From: Paraburkholderia solitsugae
Lineage (GTDB): Bacteria; Pseudomonadota; Gammaproteobacteria; Burkholderiales; Burkholderiaceae
NCBI RefSeq assembly: GCF_013177695.1
Contig: NZ_WOEY01000058.1
Coordinates: 1-64,000 of the forward strand
Reading direction: 5' to 3'
Length of the DNA: 64,000 bases
Positions 17,757-26,914 of the stretch are shown one piece after another (within the stretch, counting starts at the first letter, position 1; the number at the start of each line of letters is the position of its first letter). A program made the position numbers and the translations under genes. The notes beneath the pieces are model-generated. The model searched no databases. It saw only the letters and a list, made by a program, of their open reading frames with translations, and had not been told where the DNA came from.

Positions 17757-18023
17757 TCATTGACCTCCCTTGAAAAGCTGCTGGAGCCTCGCCTGTTCTC
17801 CGTTGTGCTGCGAGCGCACGAGGTCCTGATAGACATCGGCGCGGGTTTTGCCCTGTTGAACCGCGGCGCCGCCCGACATCGAGTTGGTCGACATGTCTGG
17901 TCCTTCCGAACTGTTCACGATTTCGGCTGCCGTCGGCGGCTGTTGCGTGGTGGTTTCCTGCGCGTTTGCCTGCCATGAGCACGCGCAGAGCACGCCGCTG
18001 ACCAGTAGAAGTGCTGTCTTCAT
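17757..18023 (-). CDS. Small exported DUF4148-like protein
   Basis: The 88-residue protein has a signal peptide (MKTALLLVSGVLCACSWQ) with a likely cleavage after ANA, leaving a short Gln/Thr-rich periplasmic chain. The C-terminal KTRADVYQDLVRSQHNGEQARL resembles the DUF4148 family common in Burkholderia. No enzyme motif is present. AGGAG lies before the ATG. It is convergent with the subtilase. Its function is unknown. Confidence 0.7.
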   Translation of the reverse strand: MKTALLLVSGVLCACSWQANAQETTTQQPPTAAEIVNSSEGPDMSTNSMSGGAAVQQGKTRADVYQDLVRSQHNGEQARLQQLFKGGQ

Positions 18024-18249
18024 TTTGACTCTCCTTTAGAAATGGCGGCGCATGGACCCGCTGCGCCGAACCGAAGCGCCGAGGTGTGCCGTGTCCAGGG
18101 AGAAAGCGGGTCGCTCCGTGGAACGGAGTGAGTGCAATCGGGCGAGGTTGCAGAGACGCCTAGGTTGATTGCAGTATGTGTGTCGGGCGCGGGCTCGGCT
18201 ATATGGCATTGGTGATAGACGACGAAGGACGGTGGATCGCTGATCGCAA

Positions 18250-18370
18250 CCCCATGACCTTCTGCTGCGGCAGTGAGCGTCAATTCAAGTCGAGCTTCGA
18301 GTGCGTCGATGTGTTCGAGTTCGACGCCAACGGACTGGTCGAGCGCATGATAATTGTGTACGACACTTGA
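18250..18370 (+). pseudogene. SnoaL/NTF2-like C-terminal fragment
   Basis: About 40 codons ending at TGA 18368-18370 read FKSSFECVDVFEFDANGLVE, then MIIVYDT. This pattern closes many SnoaL-like NTF2 folds. The frame is open only from 18176, and the upstream part has no homology I recognise, so it looks like a remnant. The piece is too short for firm identification. Confidence 0.35.
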
Positions 18371-18418
18371 TTTAAGCCAACGGCACGAGAAGGGTATGAA
18401 GTGCTGGACCGGGCTACA

Positions 18419-18841
18419 TCAATTCCGAGGCTCCACGTTCGCCGTTGCGACTGCGACGTGCGCGATACCCGCGTGGCCGATTTTGGCGAGCAGATTCGCA
18501 ACAGTGCCGAATGGTTGGCTTTGATCGGAACGCAGGTTCACCACAGTCAGGTCACTTCGCGCGGCGATGCGCCGGAGCGTCGGCTCCAGTTGGTCCGCGG
18601 CGATGTCGCGGCCGTCGATCGCGAGCTTGCCGTGCGCATCGAGGCTGACTGTCACCGCGTGATCGCGCGCTTCGGGCGCGCCGGCTGCGACTTTCGGCAG
18701 ATCGATATGCAGTGTTTTGGTCAACATCGGAGCCATGACCAGAAGAATCACGACGAGTACCAGCATGACGTCGACAAGCGGCGTGATGTTGATTTCAGCG
18801 AGCGGCTCGTTCGTGTCTTTTGCGTTCGAACGGGAAATCAT
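18419..18841 (-). CDS. exbD: TonB-system energiser ExbD
   Basis: The 140-residue protein has a short cytoplasmic N-terminus, one transmembrane helix with the functional aspartate (NITPLVDVMLVLVVILLVM) and a periplasmic domain. With ExbB it uses the proton gradient to drive TonB. Its start overlaps the exbB stop (ATGA). The gene order tonB-exbB-exbD, all on the minus strand and divergent from a TonB-dependent receptor, argues that this set serves that receptor. Confidence 0.92.
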   Translation of the reverse strand: MISRSNAKDTNEPLAEINITPLVDVMLVLVVILLVMAPMLTKTLHIDLPKVAAGAPEARDHAVTVSLDAHGKLAIDGRDIAADQLEPTLRRIAARSDLTVVNLRSDQSQPFGTVANLLAKIGHAGIAHVAVATANVEPRN

Positions 18842-19548
18842 GTGAGTACCTCGGCCCGATGAGCGCTGGTCACCGCGCGAAAGCCATTGCGTTGTGCCAC
18901 GTTGACCAGATCCGCGGCGTAGTCTTCGAGATCGGCAATCGAGATGTGAACGCGGCGCACAAAGAGGTTATAGGCCAGCGCCGCGGGGATGGCGACGGCG
19001 ATCCCGATTCCCGTCGCAGTCAGTGCTTGCCCGACCGGGCCGGCGACTCCTTCGATCCCGCTCGCGCTGCCTACAGCGACCGCGTGCAGTGCATGGATGA
19101 TGCCGAACACCGTGCCGAACAGCCCGATAAACGGCGCGGTACTGGCAATCGACGCAAGCAGTGTCAAGCCCCGTTCAAGCGCACGCCTTTCTCTCTGGAT
19201 CTGCTGGTTCAGGAAGCGATCAAGCAGTTCGTGGCGGTCCCAGGCCACGAATTCCGCATTGGCCACCGTCGTCTCCGCGGGGGCGGTTCCCGACCATGCG
19301 GCGAAGCCGGCGCGCGCCACGCGCGCCTTCGGACACTCCGATGCGTGTGACGGACTTGCGGGCATGCCGGACGGATCGCGCTCGGCGGCGCTCCAGAAAA
19401 GCGCTGTGAAGCGCCGGTTCTCAGAAGCAAGATGCCAGTACGCGCAGCCTTTGTACAAAATCAGCAACCACGTCAGTAACGAACAGGCCGCGAGCAGGCA
19501 AAGCGAAGCGTCGACAATGAGCTGTGTGGCGAAGTCAGACATGTTCAT
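18838..19548 (-). CDS. exbB: TonB-system proton channel component ExbB
   Basis: This 236-residue MotA/TolQ/ExbB protein has an N-terminal membrane helix (QLIVDASLCLLAACSLLTWLL) and a cytoplasmic loop. The conserved pair of helices contains TLLASIASTAPFIGLFGTVFG and ALTATGIGIAVAIPA. The start at ATG 19548 lies 2 bases after the tonB stop and has GGAA upstream; a second ATG at 19542 is possible. A longer frame from 19590 lies inside tonB and was not used. It works with ExbD. Confidence 0.92.
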   Translation of the reverse strand: MNMSDFATQLIVDASLCLLAACSLLTWLLILYKGCAYWHLASENRRFTALFWSAAERDPSGMPASPSHASECPKARVARAGFAAWSGTAPAETTVANAEFVAWDRHELLDRFLNQQIQRERRALERGLTLLASIASTAPFIGLFGTVFGIIHALHAVAVGSASGIEGVAGPVGQALTATGIGIAVAIPAALAYNLFVRRVHISIADLEDYAADLVNVAQRNGFRAVTSAHRAEVLT

Positions 19549-19550
19549 AG

Positions 19551-20426
19551 TCAGGTTCCAAGTTTGAATTCGATGGGTACCTGGACCCATCCGTCGATCG
19601 CCTGATCGCCACGTCGGGCCGGCGCAAAACGCCAGTTGGTGACGGCTTCGAGTGCGGCGTCATCGAGCGACTCGTGCCCGCTCGATGACGCAAGTTCGAC
19701 GTGGTCTGGCCGGCCGCTGGCCAGCACGTGGACCCTGAGTCGCACGGTGCCTTGCCAGCCGTGTTGTTGAGCCACGCCTGGGTAGGTCGGTGGAGGATTG
19801 CGCAGGTAAGCAGCGCCGAAGCTGGGTTCGGTGAGCGGTTCCGGCGTCGGCTGGGCGTCCGGTGATTTTGCGGGCGAGGCATTGAGTGGTTCGGGACCGG
19901 CATCGGTGGACACCGGTTGTGGCGTCGTAGTCGAGGGCGCGGGCTGCCACTTCGATGCATCGTTCGGCGCGATCTTCGCGAGCGGTTTTGATGGCGACGT
20001 CTGAGCGGTGTTTCTCGGGGCGGCTAGTTCTCTTGCACGGCGCGGCGAGATCGAGCGCGGTGGGACGGGCGATGGCATAGCCGGCGCCAGGCCGGCGGCG
20101 CGTCCCGCAGGTTGCGTTGAAATCATGACCGGTGGCGGCACGGCAGCACCTACGTCGAATTGCAGGTCGAGCGCATGCGGCGCCGTGTACGCCGGATTTT
20201 CCACAGACACTCGCCATGCCTTGAGCGCAACCGTGCAATGGACGGCAAGCACGACTAGCGCAATGGCATGCGCGCGCGCTCCTCGAAGGTCGTCGAATGC
20301 GCGGGTGGTGTGCGGTGGCAGTCGACACGCTGCGACGCGCACTGGCGGGTTCGCCGCCGCGGCACGCTGCAGGCTGCGCACCCTGCGCCGTACCGCGTTT
20401 GCACTTTTCAGCGTTGAAGTGATCAT
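19551..20426 (-). CDS. tonB: TonB-like energy transducer
   Basis: The protein, about 291 residues long, has a basic N-terminus, one membrane anchor (AHAIALVVLAVHCTVALKAW) and a long Pro/Ser-rich periplasmic spacer. It ends in a TonB C-terminal domain (NPPPTYPGVAQQHGWQGTV, then LDDAALEAVTNWRFAPA). The ATG at 20426 is preceded by a GGGGGTGG ribosome site; a GTG at 20435 is an alternative. It is the first gene of the tonB-exbB-exbD unit, divergent from a receptor gene 314 bases away. Confidence 0.9.
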   Translation of the reverse strand: MITSTLKSANAVRRRVRSLQRAAAANPPVRVAACRLPPHTTRAFDDLRGARAHAIALVVLAVHCTVALKAWRVSVENPAYTAPHALDLQFDVGAAVPPPVMISTQPAGRAAGLAPAMPSPVPPRSISPRRARELAAPRNTAQTSPSKPLAKIAPNDASKWQPAPSTTTPQPVSTDAGPEPLNASPAKSPDAQPTPEPLTEPSFGAAYLRNPPPTYPGVAQQHGWQGTVRLRVHVLASGRPDHVELASSSGHESLDDAALEAVTNWRFAPARRGDQAIDGWVQVPIEFKLGT

Positions 20427-20739
20427 GCGTGCCACCCCCAGATTCTGATTGCCAATTGGTTCGCAACATGCGTGCCGGTCGTGGGGACGCGCATGCGGCC
20501 ATATTTCGATCAGGCGCGGTTCGAAGGTGTGCGTTCAGTGTCCCCGTTCGGAACACCGCTGTACCAATTCGACACAGGTGTCACGTGAGCAAAGACAAAC
20601 GCGGTACAGCGTTCGACATCGCATCGCATAGCGTCGATGTCCGGCATCGATGTTGCTTGGGAGTGGGCACATCGCAAACCGCAGTCAAAGAACATACCGC
20701 GCACGTCCATGAAGCCGATGCGCGCCACGGAGGAGACAC
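20427..20739. other. Divergent promoter region between tonB and the TonB-dependent receptor
   Basis: There is no gene in these 313 bases. I looked for a Fur-type box (GATAAT repeats) and saw none, and there is no good -24/-12 element. Control is therefore not evident from the sequence. The absence of a Fur site mildly argues against iron as the cargo. Confidence 0.4.
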
Positions 20740-23025
20740 ATGAAGTCGCATCGCGACGATTGGCGGCGCACGCGCATTGCCGCCGCCATAGCGGGCATGC
20801 TCGCTATGGCCCAAGGTACTTGCGCAGTGGCGCAAGACGAACCCGCGTCGTCGCCCTCGCAGGTGATGCCGGTCGTGACCGTGGTCGGCACGGCGCCGCT
20901 AACCGGGCTCGGCATGCCGCTCACCGAAGTGCCCGCCGCCGTGCAGATCGTCAGCGCGAAGGACATCGACGCGCAACACCCGAATACCATCACGGCCTAT
21001 CTGGAGAAGAACGTCACAAGCGTGACGCTCAATTCGAGTCAGGGCAATCCGTATCAGCCGGACGTCAACTATCGGGGCTTCACCGCTTCGCCGCTTCTCG
21101 GCACACCCCAAGGCCTGTCGGTGTTCCAGGACGGCGTACGGGTCAACGAGCCGTTCGGTGACGTGGTCAACTGGGACCTGCTCGCACAATCGGCGATCGA
21201 GCGCATCGAGGTGATGCCCGGGTCCAATCCGCTATTCGGTTTGAACACGCTAGGCGGAGCGATCGCCATCACCACCAAAAATGGCCGCGACAACCCTGGC
21301 GGCAGCCTCGAAGTGGAGGGCGGCTCGTTCGGACGCAGGAGCGTGGTCTTCACGCAAGGCGGCCAGCTGGGACACTTCGACTATTTCGTCACCGCCAACG
21401 ACGAAGCCGATCAGGGTTGGGCCGACCATAATCCAAGCCGCGTGAAGCAACTGTTCGGCAAAGTGGGTTATACGGACGCGCGCACCACCGTCGAACTGAG
21501 CCTCACCGCAGCCGACAACCAGTTGCAGGGAACGCAGACCATTCCGCGCTCGTTTCTCGACAATTCTCGCCAGGCGTACACGTATCCCGACGAGAACCAG
21601 AATCGCGCGATCATGCTGGACCTGTCGGGCAAGCATGACTTCAGCGATGCGTTGCAGCTCTCCGGCGATGCGTACTATCGGCACTACAACAACGACAACC
21701 TCAGCAGCAACGTCAATGGAGATTACGGTTCCATCGATCCGGCGACGGGTGCGATCGATACGGTACCCGGGCAAAACGTGCACTCCGTGATCGCGCAGGA
21801 CAGTTATGGATTCGCACTGCAATTGAGCGTCACGGGAAAAGTCGCGGGGATGGACAACCAGTTGATGGCAGGCGTCAGCGGCGATTTTGCGAACACCGGC
21901 TTCACCCAGTACTCGCAAGATGCGGCGTTCACCGCGGATCGTCAGACCGTTGGGACCGACGGTTACACGTTACAAACCGACGCATCCATACGCAACAGCA
22001 ATCTCGGTGTGTTCGTGACCGACACGCTTTCGTTGACTCGCACGATCGCCGTGACGGCCTCTGCGCGCTACAACCACGCTAGTGTCGATATCGAGGATCT
22101 CAGCGGCATGCAGCCCCTGTTGAATGGCTCGCACAGTTTTTCGCGGATCAATCCCGCGCTAGGGGTGACGTATAACCCGGTTCCCTGGCTGACGGCTTAT
22201 GCCAACTACAGCGAGGGCATGCGTACGCCGACCGCTATCGAGCTGGCCTGCGCCGACCCGGCTGCGCCCTGTTCGTTGCCGAACGATTTCATTGCTGACC
22301 CCGCGTTGAAACCGGTCGTATCGCGGACGTTCGAGGCGGGCGCGCGTGGAACGCTATCGTCGGCAATTCATTGGAGCGCGGCATTGTTCCGCACCGATCT
22401 TCAGGATGACATAGAGTTTGTCAGCAGCAATGGGGCTTCGACCTCGACCGGCTATTTCCAGAACGTCGGCACCACGCGGCGGCAAGGTTTTGAACTCAAC
22501 ACACGGATGCAGACAGGCCCGCTTACCGTGAACGCAAGCTATACCTATCTGCGCGCAACCTATCAGAGCAGCTTTGTCGAGCAAAGCGCGAGCAATTCGA
22601 GCGCCAACGCTCAAGGCAACATTACGGTGCACCCGGGCGACCGTATCCCCGGCATTCCGGACAACACGTTGAAGCTGCGTGTGGATTATGCAGCTACCGC
22701 AAAATGGAACGTGGGTGCAAACATTCTGTATCGCAGCTCGATATTTGCCCGTGGAGACGAGGACAATCAGGACAGCAATGGGCGTATCGCAGGCTATGCG
22801 ACCGTCGATCTGGACACGAGCTATCAGGTGACGAAGCAACTGCAGCTGTTCGCGCACGTGAACAATCTGTTCGACAAACGCTACGCCGACTTCGGCATCC
22901 TCGGGCAGAATGTTTTCAATGGCCCCGGCCATTCGTTCTCGCCCGATGCGGTGTCCAACGAACAGTTTCTCGGTATGGGCGAGCCGCGTGGCATATGGGT
23001 TGGATTGCGCTATGCGTGGAAGTAA
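20740..23025 (+). CDS. TonB-dependent outer-membrane receptor
   Basis: The 761-residue protein has a signal peptide (AAAIAGMLAMAQGTCAVAQ), a TonB box-like VMPVVTVVGTAP, and a plug domain with NYRGFTASPLLGTPQGLSVF and ERIEVMPGSN. The C-terminal barrel ends in the aromatic-terminated LRYAWK. Cargo cannot be read from sequence. It sits between its own TonB-ExbBD set and a PQQ alcohol oxidation island, so PQQ, a metal chelate (for example a lanthanide carrier) or a siderophore are candidates. The ATG has GGAGGAG 5-11 bases upstream. Confidence 0.9.
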   Translation: MKSHRDDWRRTRIAAAIAGMLAMAQGTCAVAQDEPASSPSQVMPVVTVVGTAPLTGLGMPLTEVPAAVQIVSAKDIDAQHPNTITAYLEKNVTSVTLNSSQGNPYQPDVNYRGFTASPLLGTPQGLSVFQDGVRVNEPFGDVVNWDLLAQSAIERIEVMPGSNPLFGLNTLGGAIAITTKNGRDNPGGSLEVEGGSFGRRSVVFTQGGQLGHFDYFVTANDEADQGWADHNPSRVKQLFGKVGYTDARTTVELSLTAADNQLQGTQTIPRSFLDNSRQAYTYPDENQNRAIMLDLSGKHDFSDALQLSGDAYYRHYNNDNLSSNVNGDYGSIDPATGAIDTVPGQNVHSVIAQDSYGFALQLSVTGKVAGMDNQLMAGVSGDFANTGFTQYSQDAAFTADRQTVGTDGYTLQTDASIRNSNLGVFVTDTLSLTRTIAVTASARYNHASVDIEDLSGMQPLLNGSHSFSRINPALGVTYNPVPWLTAYANYSEGMRTPTAIELACADPAAPCSLPNDFIADPALKPVVSRTFEAGARGTLSSAIHWSAALFRTDLQDDIEFVSSNGASTSTGYFQNVGTTRRQGFELNTRMQTGPLTVNASYTYLRATYQSSFVEQSASNSSANAQGNITVHPGDRIPGIPDNTLKLRVDYAATAKWNVGANILYRSSIFARGDEDNQDSNGRIAGYATVDLDTSYQVTKQLQLFAHVNNLFDKRYADFGILGQNVFNGPGHSFSPDAVSNEQFLGMGEPRGIWVGLRYAWK

Positions 23026-23099
23026 AGCGGAGATGGTGGCTGGCGTATATAAATCACTTGTCTGGAGCGGGCCTCACACCACTCCAGATCCGTACTGCG

Positions 23100-24620
23100 T
23101 TAGAAGAAACCCAGCGGCTGCTCACTATAGCTGACGAGCAGATTCTTGGTCTGCTGATAGTGGTCGAGCATCATCTTGTGCGTTTCGCGACCAATGCCGG
23201 ACTGTTTGTAGCCACCGAATGCCGCATGCGCCGGATAGGCGTGGTAGCAATTCGTCCACACGCGGCCTGCCTGAATCTGGCGGCCGAAGCGATAAGCGCG
23301 CGTGCCGTCGCGCGTCCACACGCCGGCGCCGAGACCGTATAGCGTATCGTTGGCGATTTCGAGCGCCTCCTCTTCGTTCTTGAATGTCGTCACCGACACC
23401 ACTGGACCGAAGATTTCTTCCTGGAAGATACGCATCTTGTTGTGACCGCGGAAGACGGTCGGCTTCACGTAGTAGCCCTTGCTCAGCTCGCCGCCGAGCG
23501 TGCTGCGTTCGCCGCCGATCAGACACTCAGCGCCTTCCTGCTTGCCGAGATCGATGTACGAGAGGATTTTTTTGAGCTGTTCCTGCGAAGCCTGCGCACC
23601 GATCATGGTCTTCGTGTCGAGCGGATGCCCTTGCGTAATCGCGGCAACGCGCTTCAAAGCACGTTCCATGAAGCGGTCGTAGATCTTTTCATCAACCAGG
23701 ACACGCGACGGGCACGTGCACACTTCACCCTGATTCAAGGCGAACATCGCGAAGCCTTCGAGCGCCTTGTCGAAGTAACCGTCGTCGCGATCCATCACGT
23801 CGGCGAAGAAAATGTTCGGGCTCTTGCCACCGAGTTCGAGCGTTACCGGAATGATGTTCTGGCTCGCATACTGCATGATCAGGCGGCCTGTGGATGTTTC
23901 GCCCGTGAAAGCAATCTTCGCGATGCGCTTGCTCTGCGCGAGCGGCTTGCCGGCTTCGAGGCCAAAACCGTTGACTACGTTCAGCACACCCGGCGGCAAC
24001 AGGTCCTGAATCAGTTCGATCAGAACCAGGATCGACGCAGGTGTTTGCTCGGCAGGCTTGAGCACGATGCAGTTCCCGGCAGCCAGCGCAGGCGCCACCT
24101 TCCACACGGCCATCAGAATCGGGAAATTCCACGGAATGATCTGACCGACTACACCGAGCGGTTCGTGGAAATGATAGGCCACGGTATCGGCATCGATCTC
24201 GGAGATCGTCCCCTCCTGCGCACGAATGCAGCCGGCGAAATAGCGGAAGTGGTCGATCGCGAGCGGGATGTCGGCAGCGAGCGTTTCGCGGATCGGCTTG
24301 CCGTTGTCGATTGATTCGGCAAACGCGATGCGCGAGAGGTTCTGCTCCATGCGGTCCGCAATGCGGTTCAGGATCGTCGCCCGCACGGCCGGCGCGGTAT
24401 CGGCCCAGGCTTTGCGGGCGCGGTGGGCCGCATCGAGGGCGAGTTCGATATCTTCTTCTGTTGAGCGCGGGATCGACGTAAAGGGTTCGCCGGTGATAGG
24501 CGATACGTTGTCGAAGTATTCTCCGCGCACCGGCGGAACCCATTGGCCGCCGATGAAATTGGCGTACTGCCGCGCATACGGAAATTCGACATCGAGAAAC
24601 TGCATATCTGCGTGGTTCAT
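23100..24620 (-). CDS. NAD+-dependent aldehyde dehydrogenase (AcoD/ExaC type)
   Basis: This 506-residue enzyme oxidises acetaldehyde or a similar aldehyde to the acid. Visible are the NAD-binding and catalytic motifs PWNFPILMAVWK, LELGGKSPN with the general-base Glu, and the catalytic C301 in NQGEVCTCPSR. The C-terminal region reads YPAHAAFGGYKQSGIGRE. Length and the N-terminal YANFIGGQWVPP resemble the acetaldehyde dehydrogenases that follow PQQ ethanol dehydrogenases. The ATG at 24620 has GGAGGAG upstream; an upstream in-frame extension to 24707 was rejected. It is divergent from the alcohol dehydrogenase, with a -24/-12 promoter match in between. Confidence 0.92.
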   Translation of the reverse strand: MNHADMQFLDVEFPYARQYANFIGGQWVPPVRGEYFDNVSPITGEPFTSIPRSTEEDIELALDAAHRARKAWADTAPAVRATILNRIADRMEQNLSRIAFAESIDNGKPIRETLAADIPLAIDHFRYFAGCIRAQEGTISEIDADTVAYHFHEPLGVVGQIIPWNFPILMAVWKVAPALAAGNCIVLKPAEQTPASILVLIELIQDLLPPGVLNVVNGFGLEAGKPLAQSKRIAKIAFTGETSTGRLIMQYASQNIIPVTLELGGKSPNIFFADVMDRDDGYFDKALEGFAMFALNQGEVCTCPSRVLVDEKIYDRFMERALKRVAAITQGHPLDTKTMIGAQASQEQLKKILSYIDLGKQEGAECLIGGERSTLGGELSKGYYVKPTVFRGHNKMRIFQEEIFGPVVSVTTFKNEEEALEIANDTLYGLGAGVWTRDGTRAYRFGRQIQAGRVWTNCYHAYPAHAAFGGYKQSGIGRETHKMMLDHYQQTKNLLVSYSEQPLGFF

Positions 24621-24722
24621 GCCTGACTCCTCCAATGATTGTGTGACGGGTGTCGATGGAGAAGGCCCGCGTTGGCTCGACGTATCCGCCGTGCTGACGC
24701 TCTTCATCGTGCGGAGCGTTCA

Positions 24723-24737
24723 GCGAGAAGCGTGCCA
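24723..24737 (-). promoter_or_regulatory. Probable sigma54 promoter of the aldehyde dehydrogenase gene
   Basis: On the minus strand the bases read TGGCACG-CTTC-TCGC, with the GG and GC dinucleotides at the correct 10-base spacing. One position differs from the usual TTGC. Transcription would start near 24711, about 90 bases before the ATG. A sigma54 activator gene is encoded in the same island. Confidence 0.6.
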
Positions 24738-24994
24738 TTCGGTCCCGTCCGCGCCGTGGCGGGCGTCAGGCGCATACGGATGCCGAGCACCACGCGCGAC
24801 GCATACGTCGCCGCGAGTGGATTGCCCCCACGAACCGTTTGCTACGTCCGTCGGGCAACTGTCATTTTTAGCAACACATCCTTGCTCGACTGCGCCAGCG
24901 TGCAACACCGGATGTCACTCCGTCACGACTGCGCAATCGCGTAGCGGCGCCCGTCCTTATGAGCCGCGACGGCGCGCGGCGACGTCACGGCCAA
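24738..24994. other. Divergent control region between aldehyde and alcohol dehydrogenase genes
   Basis: There is no gene here. The stretch lies between two opposite sigma54 promoter matches and would be the natural place for the upstream activating sites of the AcoR-like activator. Two GCAACAC words occur (near 24873 and 24900) but no clear palindrome, so the site itself could not be assigned. Confidence 0.35.
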
Positions 24995-25009
24995 TGGCAC
25001 GCGACTTGC
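24995..25009 (+). promoter_or_regulatory. Sigma54 (-24/-12) promoter of the PQQ alcohol dehydrogenase gene
   Basis: TGGCACG-CGAC-TTGC is an exact match to the sigma54 consensus. Transcription would start about 12 bases downstream near 25020, leaving a leader of roughly 75 bases before the ATG at 25096. It faces the minus-strand element at 24723-24737. Confidence 0.8.
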
Positions 25010-25095
25010 CTTGAATGGTCAGCAGCCAGTCTGCGTTCACTAGACGATGGCGCCGCCGCACGGGCCTCGCGTCGACAACTCAACAGGAGACAAGG

Positions 25096-26823
25096 ATGAA
25101 AGCACGTTTAAGTTCGGCGACGCGGCCCAAGGCGCTTGCGATGGGCGTGGCCGCCGCCGTCAGTCTGATACTCGGGTCGGCCGCGGTGGCCGACGACTAT
25201 CCCCCCGTCACCTACGAGCGTTTGACGGCCGCACAAAGCGACCCCGGTTGGCTCACGTATTACCGCACCTATAACGGTCAGGCGCATTCACCGCTCAAGC
25301 AGATCGACGCAACCAACGTCAAGAACCTCAAGCAGGTGTGGAGCTACAAGTTCCCGGCGGATTTGCAGCAGGGTTTCGAAGCGACTCCGATCGTCAATGG
25401 CCGCTACCTGTTCGTCACCACGCCGAAGGACAACGTGTATGCATTCGATGCCGTAACCGGCAAGCAACTCTGGAAGTTCGAACCGAAGCTCGGCGCGGAG
25501 TCATTCAAGACGGCATGTTGTGACGTCATTAACCGCGGTGTGGCGTTGTACGGCAAGAACGTCTATGTCGCGATGCTAAGCGGCGATGTCGTCGCACTCG
25601 ACGCAAAGACAGGTGCGCTCGCCTGGCGCAAGCAGATGTTTGAGCCGGGTCTGGGTTATGCATTCTCCCTTGCGCCGCTCGCGCTCGACGGCGCGTTGGT
25701 GGTGGGCAGTGCGGGCGGGGAATACGGCGCGCGCGGCTTCATCGCGGCATTGAATCCTGACGATGGCAACGTACTGTGGAAGCGCTTTACGATACCCGGA
25801 GCCGGCGAGAAGGACGGCGACACATGGCCGAACGGCATGCAGGAACATGGCGGTGCGCCGGCCTGGCTGACGGGCACCTATGACGCCGCATCGAAAACGC
25901 TTTACTGGGGCGTCGGCAACCCGGGACCGTGGCTCGCCGATCTGCGGCCGGGTGACAACCTGTATTCCGATTCGCTGCTCGCACTCGACCCCAAGACGGG
26001 CAACATGAAATGGCATTACCAGTACACGAAACATGACACATGGGACTACGACGGCGTCAATACACCGGTGCTTGCCACGATCAAGTACCAGGACAAGGAG
26101 TACGACGCCATCATCCATGCGGACCGCAACGGCTTCTTCCACGCGATCGATCGCACGACCGGCAAGCTGATCTACGCGAAGCCTTTCGTGACAGCGAGCT
26201 CGGTCACTGGCTATACAGCGGATGGCTCGCCTATCCAGGATGCCTCGAAATATCCGAAGGCCGGCACGACAATCGAAACCTGTCCGAGCTTCCTCGGCGG
26301 CAAGAACTGGTGGTCGGTTTCGTACGATCCGGACAAGCATCTCGCGATCGTTCCGGCGTTGCATGCGTGCATGTCGCTGTCCGGTAAGTCGGTGAACTAC
26401 ATGGAGGGGCTGCCTTACCTTGGCGAAGGGTTCGAGATCAAACCGGAACCTGGCAGCAAGGGGTATGGCGAACTTCAGGCTATCGATGTCAATACCGGCA
26501 AGAAAGTCTGGAGTCACTGGAGCAAGCTGCCGTGGAATGGCGGCGTAGCGACCACGGCGGGCGGACTTGCCTTTAGCGGCTCGCTCGACGGCCACCTGTA
26601 TGCATTCGACGAGGCGACCGGCAAAGTGCTGTGGCAAAGCCCGAAACTCGCCAGCGGGATCATTGCTCAACCGTCGGTGTTCGAAGTCGACGGTCAGGAG
26701 TATGTCGCCATTCTTGCCGGTTATGGTGGTGCGAACCCGATCTGGGGCGGCCCGATGGCGAAGGCTGCGGAGAAGGTCCCACGCGGCGGCACGCTGTACG
26801 TGTTTGCGCTCAACCACGGCTGA
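25096..26823 (+). CDS. PQQ-dependent alcohol dehydrogenase, lanthanide-type motif
   Basis: The 575-residue periplasmic quinoprotein oxidises a primary alcohol, probably ethanol, passing electrons to cytochrome c. It has a signal peptide ending near AAVADDY, eight-bladed propeller repeats with ALDPKTG/AIDVNTG-type motifs, and the vicinal disulphide C141-C142. Metal/PQQ ligands are E209 (GGEYGARG), N275 (GVGNPGPW) and catalytic D317. The residue two positions on is D319 (WDYDGVN). An Asp at this place marks lanthanide-dependent XoxF/ExaF/PedH enzymes, whereas calcium enzymes carry other residues. There is no heme motif in the chain. AGGAGACAAGG precedes the ATG; a longer frame from 25015 lacks homology. 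Confidence 0.9.
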   Translation: MKARLSSATRPKALAMGVAAAVSLILGSAAVADDYPPVTYERLTAAQSDPGWLTYYRTYNGQAHSPLKQIDATNVKNLKQVWSYKFPADLQQGFEATPIVNGRYLFVTTPKDNVYAFDAVTGKQLWKFEPKLGAESFKTACCDVINRGVALYGKNVYVAMLSGDVVALDAKTGALAWRKQMFEPGLGYAFSLAPLALDGALVVGSAGGEYGARGFIAALNPDDGNVLWKRFTIPGAGEKDGDTWPNGMQEHGGAPAWLTGTYDAASKTLYWGVGNPGPWLADLRPGDNLYSDSLLALDPKTGNMKWHYQYTKHDTWDYDGVNTPVLATIKYQDKEYDAIIHADRNGFFHAIDRTTGKLIYAKPFVTASSVTGYTADGSPIQDASKYPKAGTTIETCPSFLGGKNWWSVSYDPDKHLAIVPALHACMSLSGKSVNYMEGLPYLGEGFEIKPEPGSKGYGELQAIDVNTGKKVWSHWSKLPWNGGVATTAGGLAFSGSLDGHLYAFDEATGKVLWQSPKLASGIIAQPSVFEVDGQEYVAILAGYGGANPIWGGPMAKAAEKVPRGGTLYVFALNHG

Positions 26824-26914
26824 TGTTCACCTGGCTGCCACAACAGTTTGCCCAACGCGACATTTGCGCAAACCGTCCAGCCGTGGCGGCCCGGCCTTTC
26901 CCGGAAGCAAGATC

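Noticed and set aside
25576..26817. 413-codon minus-strand frame opposite the PQQ alcohol dehydrogenase
   Set aside because: Shadow of a well-supported gene with no recognisable domain.
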